Assembly (NCBI GenBank): GCA_052169645.1
Contig: JBQNCA010000002.1
Location: 107,863-171,862, forward strand
Source: JAIKWW01 sp052169645
GTDB lineage: Bacteria > Bacillota > Clostridia > Peptostreptococcales > Anaerovoracaceae
DNA: 64,000 nucleotides
Direction of reading: 5' to 3'
Position numbers and translations under genes: made by a program. Under the pieces are notes generated by a model. That model did no database searches. It was not told where the DNA came from and saw nothing but the letters and a program-made list of their open reading frames with translations. Of this stretch, positions 43,528 to 54,038 are shown piece after piece. Positions within the stretch are counted from its first letter, which is position 1. The number at the start of each line of letters is the position of its first letter.

Positions 43528-46500
43528 TTATTTATCCGTATCCTTATTTTCAGACTTTGCTTCAGTTGTATTTTCACTGAAATTTTTTATTATCTGTGCT
43601 ACCTGAGCTCTTGTTGCATTTCTGTCAGGTTCAATTCCTATATTTGTACCATTTATGATACCTTTTGAAGTTGCCCAAAGCATTTCGGTTTTAGCCCAGG
43701 AAGCGACTGTATTCTTATCAGCGAATTTATTGAAATTGGTTTCATCTACATTATCTGTTGCAAGCTTCTTATAAGTTGCATAACGATAAATTATAGCAGC
43801 CATCTCCTGTCTTGTTATAAAGCCGTTAGGATTGAACTTATTATTTCCTATGCCCTTAACAATATCATTATTTGACGCCCAGTTTACAGCTTCAGAATAC
43901 CATTTTCCCTTTTCAACATCCGTAAATTTAGATTCCTGATATTTTGATACATCTATATTTTCCATGCGACTCAGAACTGTTACAAACATCGCTCTCGTCA
44001 TATTAATATTAGGAGCAAATTCATTTTTACTTATGCCGTTAAAGTATTTATTCTTTATAACAAAATCTATCGCATCACAATACCACTGCTTCCGGTCTAT
44101 GTCTGAATAACCTGCACCTGGATGTTCCTGTTCAGGATTGCCCAAAAGCGGAACTGTAGAATCCTTTAGATCATCGATATTTTTTACAGGGTTAACAGTA
44201 TTACCGGCATTATTACCGCTTCCTCCGCCTGAACTGCCGCTACCGCCGGAACCTGAACCTACTCCACCGCTGCTTTCCGATTTTAAGCCTTCGAAACGTT
44301 TAGTCTTAAACTCATCCATTGAAGCTTCCAAGAAAAATCTCGCTTCTTCAATAGCATTGTCGCTTGCATTTTTATCCAAAAGCTGGAAATTAGCCTCTAC
44401 CAGTGCTCTTACAAAATCATCAATGTCAGACTTCTTTGCCCAGTATTTGCCTTTTGCCACATCTTTACCGTCTGTGGATTCTAAAGTTGCCGCTTTAAGA
44501 GCTTTAGCTTTTTCATAAAGCTTTTTCAATCCTATTTTATTTTCAGGAGTAGGATCATCTTCAGCTTTTTTACCAAATTGCTTTGCCGCTTTAAAGTTAT
44601 TTACAGCTCTATTAAGTTTTGATACAGCCTTATCAAGTTCATCCTGAGTTGAAGCTGTTAATCTGGCAGCTTCACATTCTGCTATTGCATTGTTCAGCTC
44701 ATTCATGCTATTACTTGTTACCCACTCTTTTGAAGCATCGATATTAGCTCCATCATCGCTGATCAATATACCTTTTTTAGCATCTTTTGCATCAACTATC
44801 GCCTTATCAAAATTTACGTAATTCAGATTTTCACCTGCATTTGAATCTTCTTCATATACAGCCTTTAAAACTGTATCGGAAAAAGCTTTTATACCCTTAA
44901 GCGGTACTACATTTTCTCCGTTAAGAGACCATCCTACAAATTTATAACCTTTCTTTCCTTTCACCTCAGGGGCTTCTGTAGGTGTATCCTGACGACGAAC
45001 GGTTTCTATCTTTTCATCCTCGGTAGTACCCTTATCGCCTATATCATATATAAATACAAAACCTTCTTCTGCACCGAACCCCCCTTTAGGGAACAGCATA
45101 CCATTTACGATTTCATCAGGAACAGTTACATACGGATCATCTTCTTTTTGATCGACACCGTTCAGTCTAACTGTTAAAAGATATCCTACCTGCGGTTTAA
45201 ATCTATATTTTCCTTTTGGAAGCTGATAGATACAGCCTGCAACATTAGGGGCATCGTCTAAAACTTCTTTTTCACGATATGCTTTTTGTACTTTTGATTC
45301 TGTGGAAATAAAAGCAAATTCATATCCGTCAAGATTTTTTATATCATAAAATCCCGGAAGTCCTATGCGCATGAAAAATCTTTCGTGTTGTTCAGAAACT
45401 CCTGTTCCATTTTTCTTTCGGGTTTCCATTAGAGTTTTCACTGCTACAAGCTCATCATGAGCTTTTTCCACTGTTCTACCATCTATTGCATGCTTGTTAT
45501 CCGGAGTCAGACCGGCTGCCGTTTCAGGTACAGTCACATCATAATATGCGTAATAGCCTTCATAAACGGCTTCATCTACTCTTTTAGCAAGTTCAGGTGA
45601 TATATAAGTTTCTTTCTTAGGAACTTCAGAAGAATTATCCGTCACATACTGATCATGACGTAGTTTTAATACAGAAATAATAGTATCGTGAAGTGCTTTT
45701 CTTACTTTCGGAGTTTCTTCAGGATCGTAATCAGGATTTATCACATGACCTATACCTGATGCCAAATTATTCGGGTTGGATTTTTTATCCGGAGTGTATA
45801 AAGCAACCTTTCCGTTATATTTTGACAAACCTTTATTATGAAGAAATGCTTCATCATGTACGAATGACAATGATAACGGAATATCAACAGTTTCCAGAAG
45901 GTTTCCTTCAAACGCTTGAGAATCTATCTTTTCCAAGCCTTCATGTAAAATAAGTTTATTAATTTTATTTCCCGAAAAAGGAGCCTGATTTATCACTTTA
46001 ACAGTAGACGGAATTTCAACTTCCCGCAAATTATTATTTGAAAATGCAAAATCTCTTATATATTGAACTCCTTTTCCTTCTTCTCCGTCATTCAATTTAA
46101 TCTCATCGATTCTGTTTCCGAAAAAAGAGGATACTCCTATTACTTCAACGGTTTTAGGGAAAGTGACTGATTTTATATTATTATCTGAAAAAGCATACGG
46201 ATAAACAGCCGTTATTCCTTCAGGAATATTTATACTGTTGATGCTCTTTCCTTTAAAAGCCTCTATATCTATAACAGTAACTTTCTCTTTTGTTACAGGA
46301 TTGTATCTCGGAATAAACAGATCGTGATTCGTCTTGGATTTCATTTCACCATGTTCGCTGAAACCCTTTACTGTAGTATTCTCGTCGACATCCTTGCCAT
46401 ATGTAAAATCGCCCAATATCCAACCGTTTCCAATCGGAGTACTTTTATTTATCGCACCGGTCGTTTCTTCGTAGCATGCTGTTACAGTTACCGATTTTTC

Positions 46501-48714
46501 TATCCTATAAGTTTTTAAACTTATAGGTTTGCCTTCAACTGCCCAGCCTTCAAAGCTCCATCCTTCTTTAGGCTCTACATAAGGAACCGAACCTGTGTCA
46601 TCCAAAGTTTCTCCAAGTATACATAAAACTTCTTTAAGATCCGATGTTGTACCGTTTTCCCCTATGTCAAAAGTAATTTTTATCCCTTTACTCATATAAC
46701 AATATTTTGTTGTAGGATACTTACTTAAAACACTGAATTTTATATCATTTTCTTTTGCTCTGATTTTTGCAGATGTAGTTAAAATATACCCATCAGGAGG
46801 AACTATTTTATAATCACCGAGAGGTATATCTTTAAATTCAAAAATTACATCTGTGCTGTATATTTCTTTTTCTCCTTCCAAAGAAGTATATGTATTTTTT
46901 CCATCAGTTATTTTTATATTGAGATTCTTTACATCATCAAAAATATAATCTTCATTAAAATTAACTGATAATTTTACAGTTGCTTTATCATTTGACGGGT
47001 CTTCGCCCTCATTCTTGGTTCCAAGTGCTTTTTTGCCGTTAAAATCGTCTATAACGTTTTTAAGAGAATTAAATGCACTGTTTACCGTCTCCTGATCAAC
47101 TGTATTGTCAAGATTTATTTCTTTTGCCTTTTTCAATTCAGCTTCCAAAGCGGACATAACATCCTGTGTTACCCACCATACCGTCTTGGAAAATTCAGAA
47201 CCGTCACCTGCATCACTGACTTTAACTGTTCCTATAAGTTCATTGCCCTTTTTAATTTCGTTCTGCAGTTGCTCTTTGTTTGTTTCTACAATAGATTCAT
47301 TCTTTTTTGTAAGAATCTTCTGTACAACGATATATTTATTTTCATTTCTCGAACCTGCAAACTCATAAGTGGCTTCACCTGTTCTCCAATCAGTACCGAG
47401 CTTGTTGGCATTCCAATCTTCACTGCTGTTCCAGAATATCTCCAATTCGCTCTCGCTTCCATCAGAGTGAACGGCTTTTGCCTTTTTAGGTAAATTATCT
47501 CTAATGCTGTCTCCCTGTACAACCTCCATTAGAGGAAATTCCTCTATCTGTGTTATGGCAGGAATGCTTCCTTCTCCAATCTGTGCAAATTTTTCAGAGA
47601 TCCTGCCTGCTTTTTCTCCCTCAACAGTTGCAGAAAATCGAACGAATTTAAGGTCTTTTAAATCAAGTTCATCAAAAGTGAATTGACCGTCATCGCCTGC
47701 TTCTGTAGTTTTTATATCTACCCAATCGCTCCAATATCCGCTTCCTTCTTCTTTCTGTATAGCAATTTTTGCATGAGGATAAGCTTTGCCTGTAACGGAT
47801 GTTTCCTGCGCATCAATCTTAAGAGGCGCTTCAAATGTAAACGGTGCAAAATCAAAGGTAAGTTCATTATCTACATTATTGAGAGTTATTTCTTTACTCT
47901 TTTCTTCACGAACATAATCCACAAAGGTATCAGCTATTCCCAGTGTAACATCTTGACCCTTTTGATAAAAATCCTCAATTTTTTTATACTTAGGATAGTT
48001 TTCAAGATAATCGCCTGTAGCTTTATATTCTTTAATAACTCTGCCGTTTGTCTTGTCCGCTAATTTTTTTGTAACACTTACAGGATCTACAAGATAAGAA
48101 CCTTCTACGCTGTTAAGATTGTATTTATTTCCATTTCTTGTAAAAAGCAACATGTATGACTTTTGAAAAAAGCTGTCAATCTCAGGTAAAAAGACATTTG
48201 TATCAACTTGATCAGTAATCGAAGGAATATCCAATGACAGCTTGTCCAACTCGGCAAATGAACCTTCTGTCAATTCCTTTACTCCGTTCATGCCGTATAC
48301 TGTAAACTCACCGCCAAAGGGGTCTGCCGCTTTTCTAAAAGCATCCTGCTCTATTGCTGTCACAGAATCAGGAATATATATTTCTTTTAGTTTATTATCT
48401 CTAAAAGCTCCTTCACCTATGACCTTAAGGTTATGCGGGAACTCAACGCTTTTAATATTTTTTCCTCTGAAAGCTTCTTTTCCTATAGCGTTTACAGGCT
48501 TGCCGTCAATATAACCCGGGATTATAACATTTTGACTGCTTCCCTTATATTCACTTATGTATCCGGTGATGCCCGTATTTTCATATGGTCCGTCAACATA
48601 TACAAAATCCGATTTATCTGCTGCCAATGCCTGAGGAATCGGCATAATACCGATTCCTGTTATCAACATAGCTGCAGTAATAAGATAAGCTATGCTCTTT
48701 TTAAAAAGTGTCAT
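43528..48714 (-). CDS. BspA-like leucine-rich repeat surface protein with SLH anchor
   Basis: A 1728-residue exported protein. After a signal peptide (about 1-31) comes a first BspA-type LRR block (units such as IGKEAFRGKNIKSVEFP, about 60-150), then Ig-like and FIVAR-like helical modules with the recurring WVT motif. Next are an InlB-type B-repeat (about 675-745, ITFDIGENGTTSD with GWSFEGWAVEG), a second LRR block (about 830-970), another B-repeat (about 1218-1285) and two more FIVAR-like modules. A Gly/Ser linker and three SLH domains (about 1530-1715) end the protein. AAGGAG lies ten bases before the ATG. It is 16 bases downstream of the subtilase gene and probably cotranscribed. Likely an adhesin. 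Confidence 0.88.
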   Translation of the reverse strand: MTLFKKSIAYLITAAMLITGIGIMPIPQALAADKSDFVYVDGPYENTGITGYISEYKGSSQNVIIPGYIDGKPVNAIGKEAFRGKNIKSVEFPHNLKVIGEGAFRDNKLKEIYIPDSVTAIEQDAFRKAADPFGGEFTVYGMNGVKELTEGSFAELDKLSLDIPSITDQVDTNVFLPEIDSFFQKSYMLLFTRNGNKYNLNSVEGSYLVDPVSVTKKLADKTNGRVIKEYKATGDYLENYPKYKKIEDFYQKGQDVTLGIADTFVDYVREEKSKEITLNNVDNELTFDFAPFTFEAPLKIDAQETSVTGKAYPHAKIAIQKEEGSGYWSDWVDIKTTEAGDDGQFTFDELDLKDLKFVRFSATVEGEKAGRISEKFAQIGEGSIPAITQIEEFPLMEVVQGDSIRDNLPKKAKAVHSDGSESELEIFWNSSEDWNANKLGTDWRTGEATYEFAGSRNENKYIVVQKILTKKNESIVETNKEQLQNEIKKGNELIGTVKVSDAGDGSEFSKTVWWVTQDVMSALEAELKKAKEINLDNTVDQETVNSAFNSLKNVIDDFNGKKALGTKNEGEDPSNDKATVKLSVNFNEDYIFDDVKNLNIKITDGKNTYTSLEGEKEIYSTDVIFEFKDIPLGDYKIVPPDGYILTTSAKIRAKENDIKFSVLSKYPTTKYCYMSKGIKITFDIGENGTTSDLKEVLCILGETLDDTGSVPYVEPKEGWSFEGWAVEGKPISLKTYRIEKSVTVTACYEETTGAINKSTPIGNGWILGDFTYGKDVDENTTVKGFSEHGEMKSKTNHDLFIPRYNPVTKEKVTVIDIEAFKGKSINSINIPEGITAVYPYAFSDNNIKSVTFPKTVEVIGVSSFFGNRIDEIKLNDGEEGKGVQYIRDFAFSNNNLREVEIPSTVKVINQAPFSGNKINKLILHEGLEKIDSQAFEGNLLETVDIPLSLSFVHDEAFLHNKGLSKYNGKVALYTPDKKSNPNNLASGIGHVINPDYDPEETPKVRKALHDTIISVLKLRHDQYVTDNSSEVPKKETYISPELAKRVDEAVYEGYYAYYDVTVPETAAGLTPDNKHAIDGRTVEKAHDELVAVKTLMETRKKNGTGVSEQHERFFMRIGLPGFYDIKNLDGYEFAFISTESKVQKAYREKEVLDDAPNVAGCIYQLPKGKYRFKPQVGYLLTVRLNGVDQKEDDPYVTVPDEIVNGMLFPKGGFGAEEGFVFIYDIGDKGTTEDEKIETVRRQDTPTEAPEVKGKKGYKFVGWSLNGENVVPLKGIKAFSDTVLKAVYEEDSNAGENLNYVNFDKAIVDAKDAKKGILISDDGANIDASKEWVTSNSMNELNNAIAECEAARLTASTQDELDKAVSKLNRAVNNFKAAKQFGKKAEDDPTPENKIGLKKLYEKAKALKAATLESTDGKDVAKGKYWAKKSDIDDFVRALVEANFQLLDKNASDNAIEEARFFLEASMDEFKTKRFEGLKSESSGGVGSGSGGSGSSGGGSGNNAGNTVNPVKNIDDLKDSTVPLLGNPEQEHPGAGYSDIDRKQWYCDAIDFVIKNKYFNGISKNEFAPNINMTRAMFVTVLSRMENIDVSKYQESKFTDVEKGKWYSEAVNWASNNDIVKGIGNNKFNPNGFITRQEMAAIIYRYATYKKLATDNVDETNFNKFADKNTVASWAKTEMLWATSKGIINGTNIGIEPDRNATRAQVAQIIKNFSENTTEAKSENKDTDK

Positions 48715-48730
48715 CTATACAAATCTCCTT

Positions 48731-51700
48731 TTATATCCCCAATTCTGATTTATCGGAATTAAATTTTTCAGTTGCATCATTTAAAAGCTTAATTGCCGCA
48801 TTATACTTATTTTCATCAATATTATCCAAGTATGTCATGGCTGATTTTATGGAATTTATATAATCCTGATTAATTTTCTTGCTTAATGCTTTTTTATCCG
48901 ATGAAAGATTTTTTGTTATTTCCTTTTCAACAGTCACATAAAGATTATATTTAGCATTATATATACTGTTTCTCAACTTTTCTTCCAACTTTTCCTGAGG
49001 TTCGGGTTTAGGATTCACAACATCACTTCCTGTGCGTTTGGAACTGTTGAAATTACGTTCTGCAATTTCAAGCTCTAAAATATGTTTATCCATTTGTTCC
49101 TTTGTCAAATTTACTATCTTGCTTGCATTTTCAGCTGCTGTGACAGCATCACGAAGTTTTGCCGCATCACTTTCAGTGACCCATTTTTTACCGGCTTCTA
49201 TATCAGATCCGTCACCTTTGGAACTTACCAATGTGGATGCCAGATTTGACCTAACCTTATTTATTTTTTCAAGAAGTGGAGTTTTATCTGTTTCTGTCTG
49301 ATAATCTTCTTTAAGAAGCTTTCCGAGTGCATTTTTTATAGCCTCTACAATGGAATTACATTCTGCTTCATATCCTCTAACCGGCTCAATATCCAATGAA
49401 TTGTTTTCACATATCTTTGTAAGATAATCACTTGCTTCGATAGCATCTCTCGATTCCTTACTGTCTCTCCAGTCGGCAATCCAAACTTGTATAAGTCTGC
49501 CACCCTGAACCTTTATCTTTACCATATTTGAAGCAAGTCCCAATACACTTCTGGCTTCACCGTCGATTTCTCCGTCCTTATATCTTTCATCGATTATAAA
49601 GCTTTTCTTTTTGCCGAGCTGCTTCACTGCATCAAAAGCAGCCTTTGCTTCATTCAAACGCCTTACAGCTGTATTTATTTCTTCATCGGAAATTATATCT
49701 TTATCATATGCTATTTTAGCATCGATAATAGCATTATTCATATTGTTCCATTCTTTAGGAGTTACCCAATATAAGTTTGAAGGGACATCATTTCCGTGAT
49801 AACTTATCTTTACTGTCTTAAATTCAAGCTCTACCGCCTCTATGGCTTCCATCAAAGCTTTTTTATTCGGATATATATTTAATGATAAGTTTTTTATGGA
49901 CTGATATGAATCACTTATCTTTACTTGAAGCTCCTTTATCTCCTTTGCTGTTGTTTCCAAAACCTTTTCAAGATTTCTTGCAGCTTCAATATTCCCTTTC
50001 GCAATATCTATCTGCTCTTTCATTTTAGCCTTAAGAGCCGCATCTTCTATGTTATTAAGTTTTCCTTCTGTAAACAGAACAAGATTCTCCAGTTTATCAT
50101 AGCGATTTCTGACATATTGGACGACCGGTTCACTTGATATGCCGTTCTTATCCTGTGAAACTGCCGTGATCTCCGCACCCGGAAGTAAACTTCTCTTTAC
50201 ACCGACCTCAAATTTACCTTCCACATCAGTCATTGTCATCTTTCGTTCGCCACCCGGCAGTGTCACTGCAACGATTCTATTCTGTATCGCTTTTCCATCT
50301 GAAGCTTTAAGAGAACCTTTTATCACATTATCCGTAGGTATAATAGGATAAATAACAGGTTTATCTATAGATATGGAAATATCTTCTGCATTCTTTTCAA
50401 ATGCCATATTTGCACTCATCAAAAGTGCTCCGCCCATTTCAGTAAACTGGAACTGGTATAAATTCAAACCTTGCCAAATGAATGATGCATCTGAACTCTT
50501 ACTTCTGTCTACGCCTACATAAAAACCATTTGAACCCTTTTTTCTTTCGAGTATGACGAAGAAAGGCTCATCCGTCTTTATCTGATAGTGTGCCAACGGA
50601 ACATTCATCATTTTTCCCGGTGTGAATTTCACTTCAAGATTACGCAGGAGGAAGTTTGTCCTTCTGCGTTCATCAAATTGAACTATATGAAGGAGACAAG
50701 TGTTTGTTCCTGCATAGTAGGCATCATTAAAAAACTTAGCATTTACAGAAGTAATTATTCCACCTTTCTTTTCAGGTACTATTCTGACAGCGGCTCCGCC
50801 ATTACGCCCGCCATCAACATAAAAGTTGTTCTCTTTTATTTGTGACATTTCTCCGTCAGCCATTTTTACAAGACCCTGTTCTTTATCTATCAAATCGGTC
50901 TCAGCCTTAAGAGTTATATTTATATTGGAAAAATCAGAAGCAGGAGTTATATTTAATTCTTGCTCATTGTTTTCATAATTATCCTTAAATACTCTTAATG
51001 TACAAGTTCCTTCAAGAACATTATTTAATTTGAATTTACCGAATTCATCTGTCTGAACCATAGGCACGGTTGAATCTTCAACTATCTTGACCCATGCTCC
51101 CTGAACCGGTTCTCCGGTACTTTCATTCTTCACTGCACCGCTTACGGTTTTCTTTGCTTTAGCTTCCAGATCAAATGAAAGCTCAACCTTTTCCTGACCA
51201 TTAACTATCTGTACCGGTTTTTCCTGCGTTTTGAAACCGTATGCGGAAGCTTCAACAGTCCAATTTCCTTCGGTGTGCATTATCTTATACTCACCTTTTT
51301 TGTCTGTTTTTACACTGCGATTTGTTTCTTTTACGGTAACTGTAGTTTCAACACCTTCATTCCCTGAAGGTAATACTACTTTCCCTTCGATAGAAGCTCT
51401 CTGCTTATTCATTACTTTTGAAACAGCATCATAAGCATTGACTATACCATGTCCATATCCGTGATTAGGAGAGGTTGAATATGTGCCGTCCGTTCTCGGC
51501 TCTGCAGTAGAAGTCAAATAGCTTTCCAAATCTTTTACCGACAGACTTGAATCTGCCGATTTTAGCAATGCCGCAACTCCTGCAACATGAGGTGCTGCCA
51601 TAGATGTTCCGCTCATATATGCATATCCGTCCTCAATTGCGGAACGTATTTGCACTCCGGGAGCTGAAATTTCCGGTTTCCATCCGGATACTCTAGGGAA

Positions 51701-52942
51701 CTGAGACGGTCCCCGCTTTGAAAAATATGCAAGAAGACCTTTGGAATCAACTGCACCGACCGCAAAAGCCCCACCTAAATTGGCAGGATTTGAAATGCTG
51801 GAAGGTCCCGGCGACGGTTCACCGGCACGCTGATTTCCTGCTGCAAATACAGGCAGAATATCTACCTTTCTCCAATTTTCAACAGCACTCTCAAACCAAG
51901 GATCAGCTACGCTGTTTCCACCCCAGGAGTTGTTTATTATGGAAGGAGCGTTATGGATATCTCCACCGGGTTTCATCATCCATTGTGCCGCTGCCAAAAA
52001 GCCTTCCGTTGTTGCCGATTCACCGTCGTTATTTCCGAAAACTCTCGCATTTATCCATTTTGCATCAGGTGCGACTCCAATCGCATTAAACACGTTTCCC
52101 TTGCCGTCACTTTCAGCTCCCATCATTATACCGACACAATGAGATCCGTGTTCTTTATCATCATTCTTCTGAGGTCTTCTATGTCCGTCTACCACATCTT
52201 TATAAGTGCTCCCGTCAAAATTGTAGCTTCCGTCTGCGGGATTATATCCTTTGAAATTATCTCTCAATGCCGGATGATCATAATCTACAGCAGAATCCAA
52301 TATACCGACTGTTACATTTTTACCGGTTATACCGTAATCTTCCCATACCTTATCGGCATTTATCTTCTTTATATTCCATTCGATCTCATTCTTAGGAGCG
52401 GAACCTGCACCAAAAAGACCTATTCCGGTATCTTTTTTTACGTCTATAGGTTTATCTCTCTTTATTTCTCCATTTATGTCTATCTTTTCGACTGAAGGGT
52501 GTAAACTCAGTTCTTCAATTACGGATTTATCCGCCTTAACATGAATTGCGTTTACAATGAAAAATGATTCGAATTCTTCCACTTTACCTTTATTCTTTTC
52601 ATTTTCCAGGTATTCCAATACCGGAGCCTGTGTCTTAGCTGCGATCTCTTCAAGACTTCCTATTACCGCATTCTTTTCTTTATCAACTATAGGTTCATCA
52701 GTCTTAAAGCTTGCGGCTTCTACTTTTGCAGCATCAGTATCTGCATCTCCCCTGATCTTTACCAGAACATCCATAACTTTTCCGGCTCCGTCCATTTTGT
52801 CTATAAGCGCTGTTGTCATGGTGTCTGCATATTCGGGAGTATCGACTTCATTCTGCCTCGCCCACGCAGTTGAGCTTACCGGCACAACCATCGCCGCAGT
52901 GAGTATGAAGCACATTAATCTTCTAAATTTCTGCTTTTTCAT
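48731..52942 (-). CDS. Large secreted S8 subtilisin-like serine protease
   Basis: A 1403-residue exported protease. A signal peptide (about 1-28) and an inhibitor_I9-like propeptide precede the peptidase_S8 domain with the full triad: D216 in VGILDSAVD, H265 in HGSHCVGIMMG, S447 in SGTSMAAPHVAG, and the oxyanion N370 in FAAGN. Three carboxypeptidase-regulatory-like beta domains follow (about 515-590, 600-680, 865-930), then helical FIVAR-like modules with LYWVT and KKWVTESD. No SLH domain or LPXTG signal is present, so surface retention would need the FIVAR modules or a partner. AAAGGATG supports the ATG. First gene of a pair with the BspA-like protein. Confidence 0.9.
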   Translation of the reverse strand: MKKQKFRRLMCFILTAAMVVPVSSTAWARQNEVDTPEYADTMTTALIDKMDGAGKVMDVLVKIRGDADTDAAKVEAASFKTDEPIVDKEKNAVIGSLEEIAAKTQAPVLEYLENEKNKGKVEEFESFFIVNAIHVKADKSVIEELSLHPSVEKIDINGEIKRDKPIDVKKDTGIGLFGAGSAPKNEIEWNIKKINADKVWEDYGITGKNVTVGILDSAVDYDHPALRDNFKGYNPADGSYNFDGSTYKDVVDGHRRPQKNDDKEHGSHCVGIMMGAESDGKGNVFNAIGVAPDAKWINARVFGNNDGESATTEGFLAAAQWMMKPGGDIHNAPSIINNSWGGNSVADPWFESAVENWRKVDILPVFAAGNQRAGEPSPGPSSISNPANLGGAFAVGAVDSKGLLAYFSKRGPSQFPRVSGWKPEISAPGVQIRSAIEDGYAYMSGTSMAAPHVAGVAALLKSADSSLSVKDLESYLTSTAEPRTDGTYSTSPNHGYGHGIVNAYDAVSKVMNKQRASIEGKVVLPSGNEGVETTVTVKETNRSVKTDKKGEYKIMHTEGNWTVEASAYGFKTQEKPVQIVNGQEKVELSFDLEAKAKKTVSGAVKNESTGEPVQGAWVKIVEDSTVPMVQTDEFGKFKLNNVLEGTCTLRVFKDNYENNEQELNITPASDFSNINITLKAETDLIDKEQGLVKMADGEMSQIKENNFYVDGGRNGGAAVRIVPEKKGGIITSVNAKFFNDAYYAGTNTCLLHIVQFDERRRTNFLLRNLEVKFTPGKMMNVPLAHYQIKTDEPFFVILERKKGSNGFYVGVDRSKSSDASFIWQGLNLYQFQFTEMGGALLMSANMAFEKNAEDISISIDKPVIYPIIPTDNVIKGSLKASDGKAIQNRIVAVTLPGGERKMTMTDVEGKFEVGVKRSLLPGAEITAVSQDKNGISSEPVVQYVRNRYDKLENLVLFTEGKLNNIEDAALKAKMKEQIDIAKGNIEAARNLEKVLETTAKEIKELQVKISDSYQSIKNLSLNIYPNKKALMEAIEAVELEFKTVKISYHGNDVPSNLYWVTPKEWNNMNNAIIDAKIAYDKDIISDEEINTAVRRLNEAKAAFDAVKQLGKKKSFIIDERYKDGEIDGEARSVLGLASNMVKIKVQGGRLIQVWIADWRDSKESRDAIEASDYLTKICENNSLDIEPVRGYEAECNSIVEAIKNALGKLLKEDYQTETDKTPLLEKINKVRSNLASTLVSSKGDGSDIEAGKKWVTESDAAKLRDAVTAAENASKIVNLTKEQMDKHILELEIAERNFNSSKRTGSDVVNPKPEPQEKLEEKLRNSIYNAKYNLYVTVEKEITKNLSSDKKALSKKINQDYINSIKSAMTYLDNIDENKYNAAIKLLNDATEKFNSDKSELGI

Positions 52943-53425
52943 AAATTCATCCTTTAAATAATATGTTGTTTTCTGCTTAGCTAATACGCATCTTTCCTTG
53001 AAAATTTATAAAATGCTATTTTAATTCTTGAAAATAATGTTCTGTTTTTAATATATAACTCTTCTATCTAAAATATTATGTCAATTTGTTAAAACACTAT
53101 TTTCTTAAAACTCAACCTCCTCTCTGCATGGAAATACCTTATAAAAAGACCAGCTTTAATACAATGCAGGTTTAAATTTCATCCTAATTTTGCAAATAAT
53201 TAAATTTAGTAACAAATTAGTTATATTTTATTATTTTTAGATAGTGTTATTTTCAACCAGAATTGTATACTATCTTTTATTTTTAGTCAAGCAATTATAA
53301 TCTATTTTGAATTGAATTTATGTAATATCTGAGTATTTATTATAAAATATTTAAAATAGTTTTAATTTTATATATTTATACTGTTTTCAATTGATAATTT
53401 TCGAATACGGGAGTTTGACATTAAA
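52943..53425. other. AT-rich gap upstream of the subtilase gene
   Basis: Very AT-rich DNA with no convincing gene. A TTGACA near 53090 on the minus strand has no -10 at proper spacing. The sequence GAGAGGAGGTTGAG near 53112-53125 (minus strand) resembles a ribosome binding site but opens no credible frame. The left boundary of the accessory block may lie here. Confidence 0.4.
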
Positions 53426-53527
53426 TTAGAGGATTATATCGCAGATATAGTGAGAATCAATAATTGCATGTGGCATATAGTAATTGAAGCGTTCTCCGTT
53501 CCTGTTATAAAAATAGTCAAATTTCAC
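53426..53527 (-). CDS. 33-residue frame with strong RBS, possible truncated replication-initiator start
   Basis: GTG 53527 is preceded by AGAGGAGG at seven bases. The product begins MKFDYFYNRNGERFNYYMP and stops after 33 residues. The opening FDYFY...F..Y resembles the first residues of RepA-type replication initiators found on mobilizable elements of Firmicutes, but the following conserved part is absent. It may be a decayed remnant, a real microprotein or chance. The similarity is from memory of the family and not from a search. Confidence 0.3.
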   Translation of the reverse strand: MKFDYFYNRNGERFNYYMPHAIIDSHYICDIIL

Positions 53528-53557
53528 TTTTGCACCTCCTCTCTTTTTAATTTTGAG

Positions 53558-53594
53558 CAAAGAAAAGACGATAGATGGTTTAATTTCTATCGCC
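53558..53594 (-). terminator. Terminator of the small accessory genes
   Basis: Minus strand GGCGATAGA (53586-53594) pairs with TCTATCGTC (53567-53575) around about ten bases and is followed by TTTTCTTTG. It lies about 60 bases after the TPR-like gene. Confidence 0.75.
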
Positions 53595-53652
53595 TTATAT
53601 CCTTAATATTCATTTTGTTTCCCCTACAAACTTGGATTTAATAGTCAATCTG

Positions 53653-53958
53653 TTATGCCAATAAATATTTGTCGATAAGTTCTATCAAAACATTTGCATT
53701 TATAATTTCATCATTTAACAAATCATCATATTCATTTTCTAATTTTTCTTGCTGTTCCATAATATAATATAAATGTTCTTTAGCAAGAGTATAATTCTGA
53801 TTTACAAAATAATATTCACCTAAAAAGCAATGAGCTTGAACATTTGAAACTTTATCATCGTTCAATTCAATAACCTTTTTCATACTACAAACAGCACCCT
53901 CTATATCACCTTTTTTCATTTGCATAGATGCTTTATTTATATATAGTTCAGCTTTCAT
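53653..53958 (-). CDS. Small TPR-like protein, possible immunity protein
   Basis: A 101-residue soluble helical protein with two to three TPR-like helix pairs (YINKASMQMKKGDIEGAVCS, then AHCFLGEYYFVNQNYTLAKE). No signal peptide. It ends a series of three small minus-strand genes of different families. AAGGATAAAA precedes the ATG, which overlaps the stop of an upstream translated tail (ATGA arrangement). Such mixed arrays of small genes often encode immunity proteins against polymorphic toxins. No toxin is seen beside it, so this is inference. Confidence 0.6.
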   Translation of the reverse strand: MKAELYINKASMQMKKGDIEGAVCSMKKVIELNDDKVSNVQAHCFLGEYYFVNQNYTLAKEHLYYIMEQQEKLENEYDDLLNDEIINANVLIELIDKYLLA

Positions 53959-54038
53959 TTTTTATCCTTTCTTACAACTTCAATTTTACTAATCTCGACA
54001 ATATTAGATTCGATTTGCTATTGATATTTTGAATATGT

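Noticed and set aside
53450..53641. Plus-strand frame of 63 residues in the gap
   Set aside because: No ribosome binding site; overlaps a terminator and a better-supported minus-strand frame.
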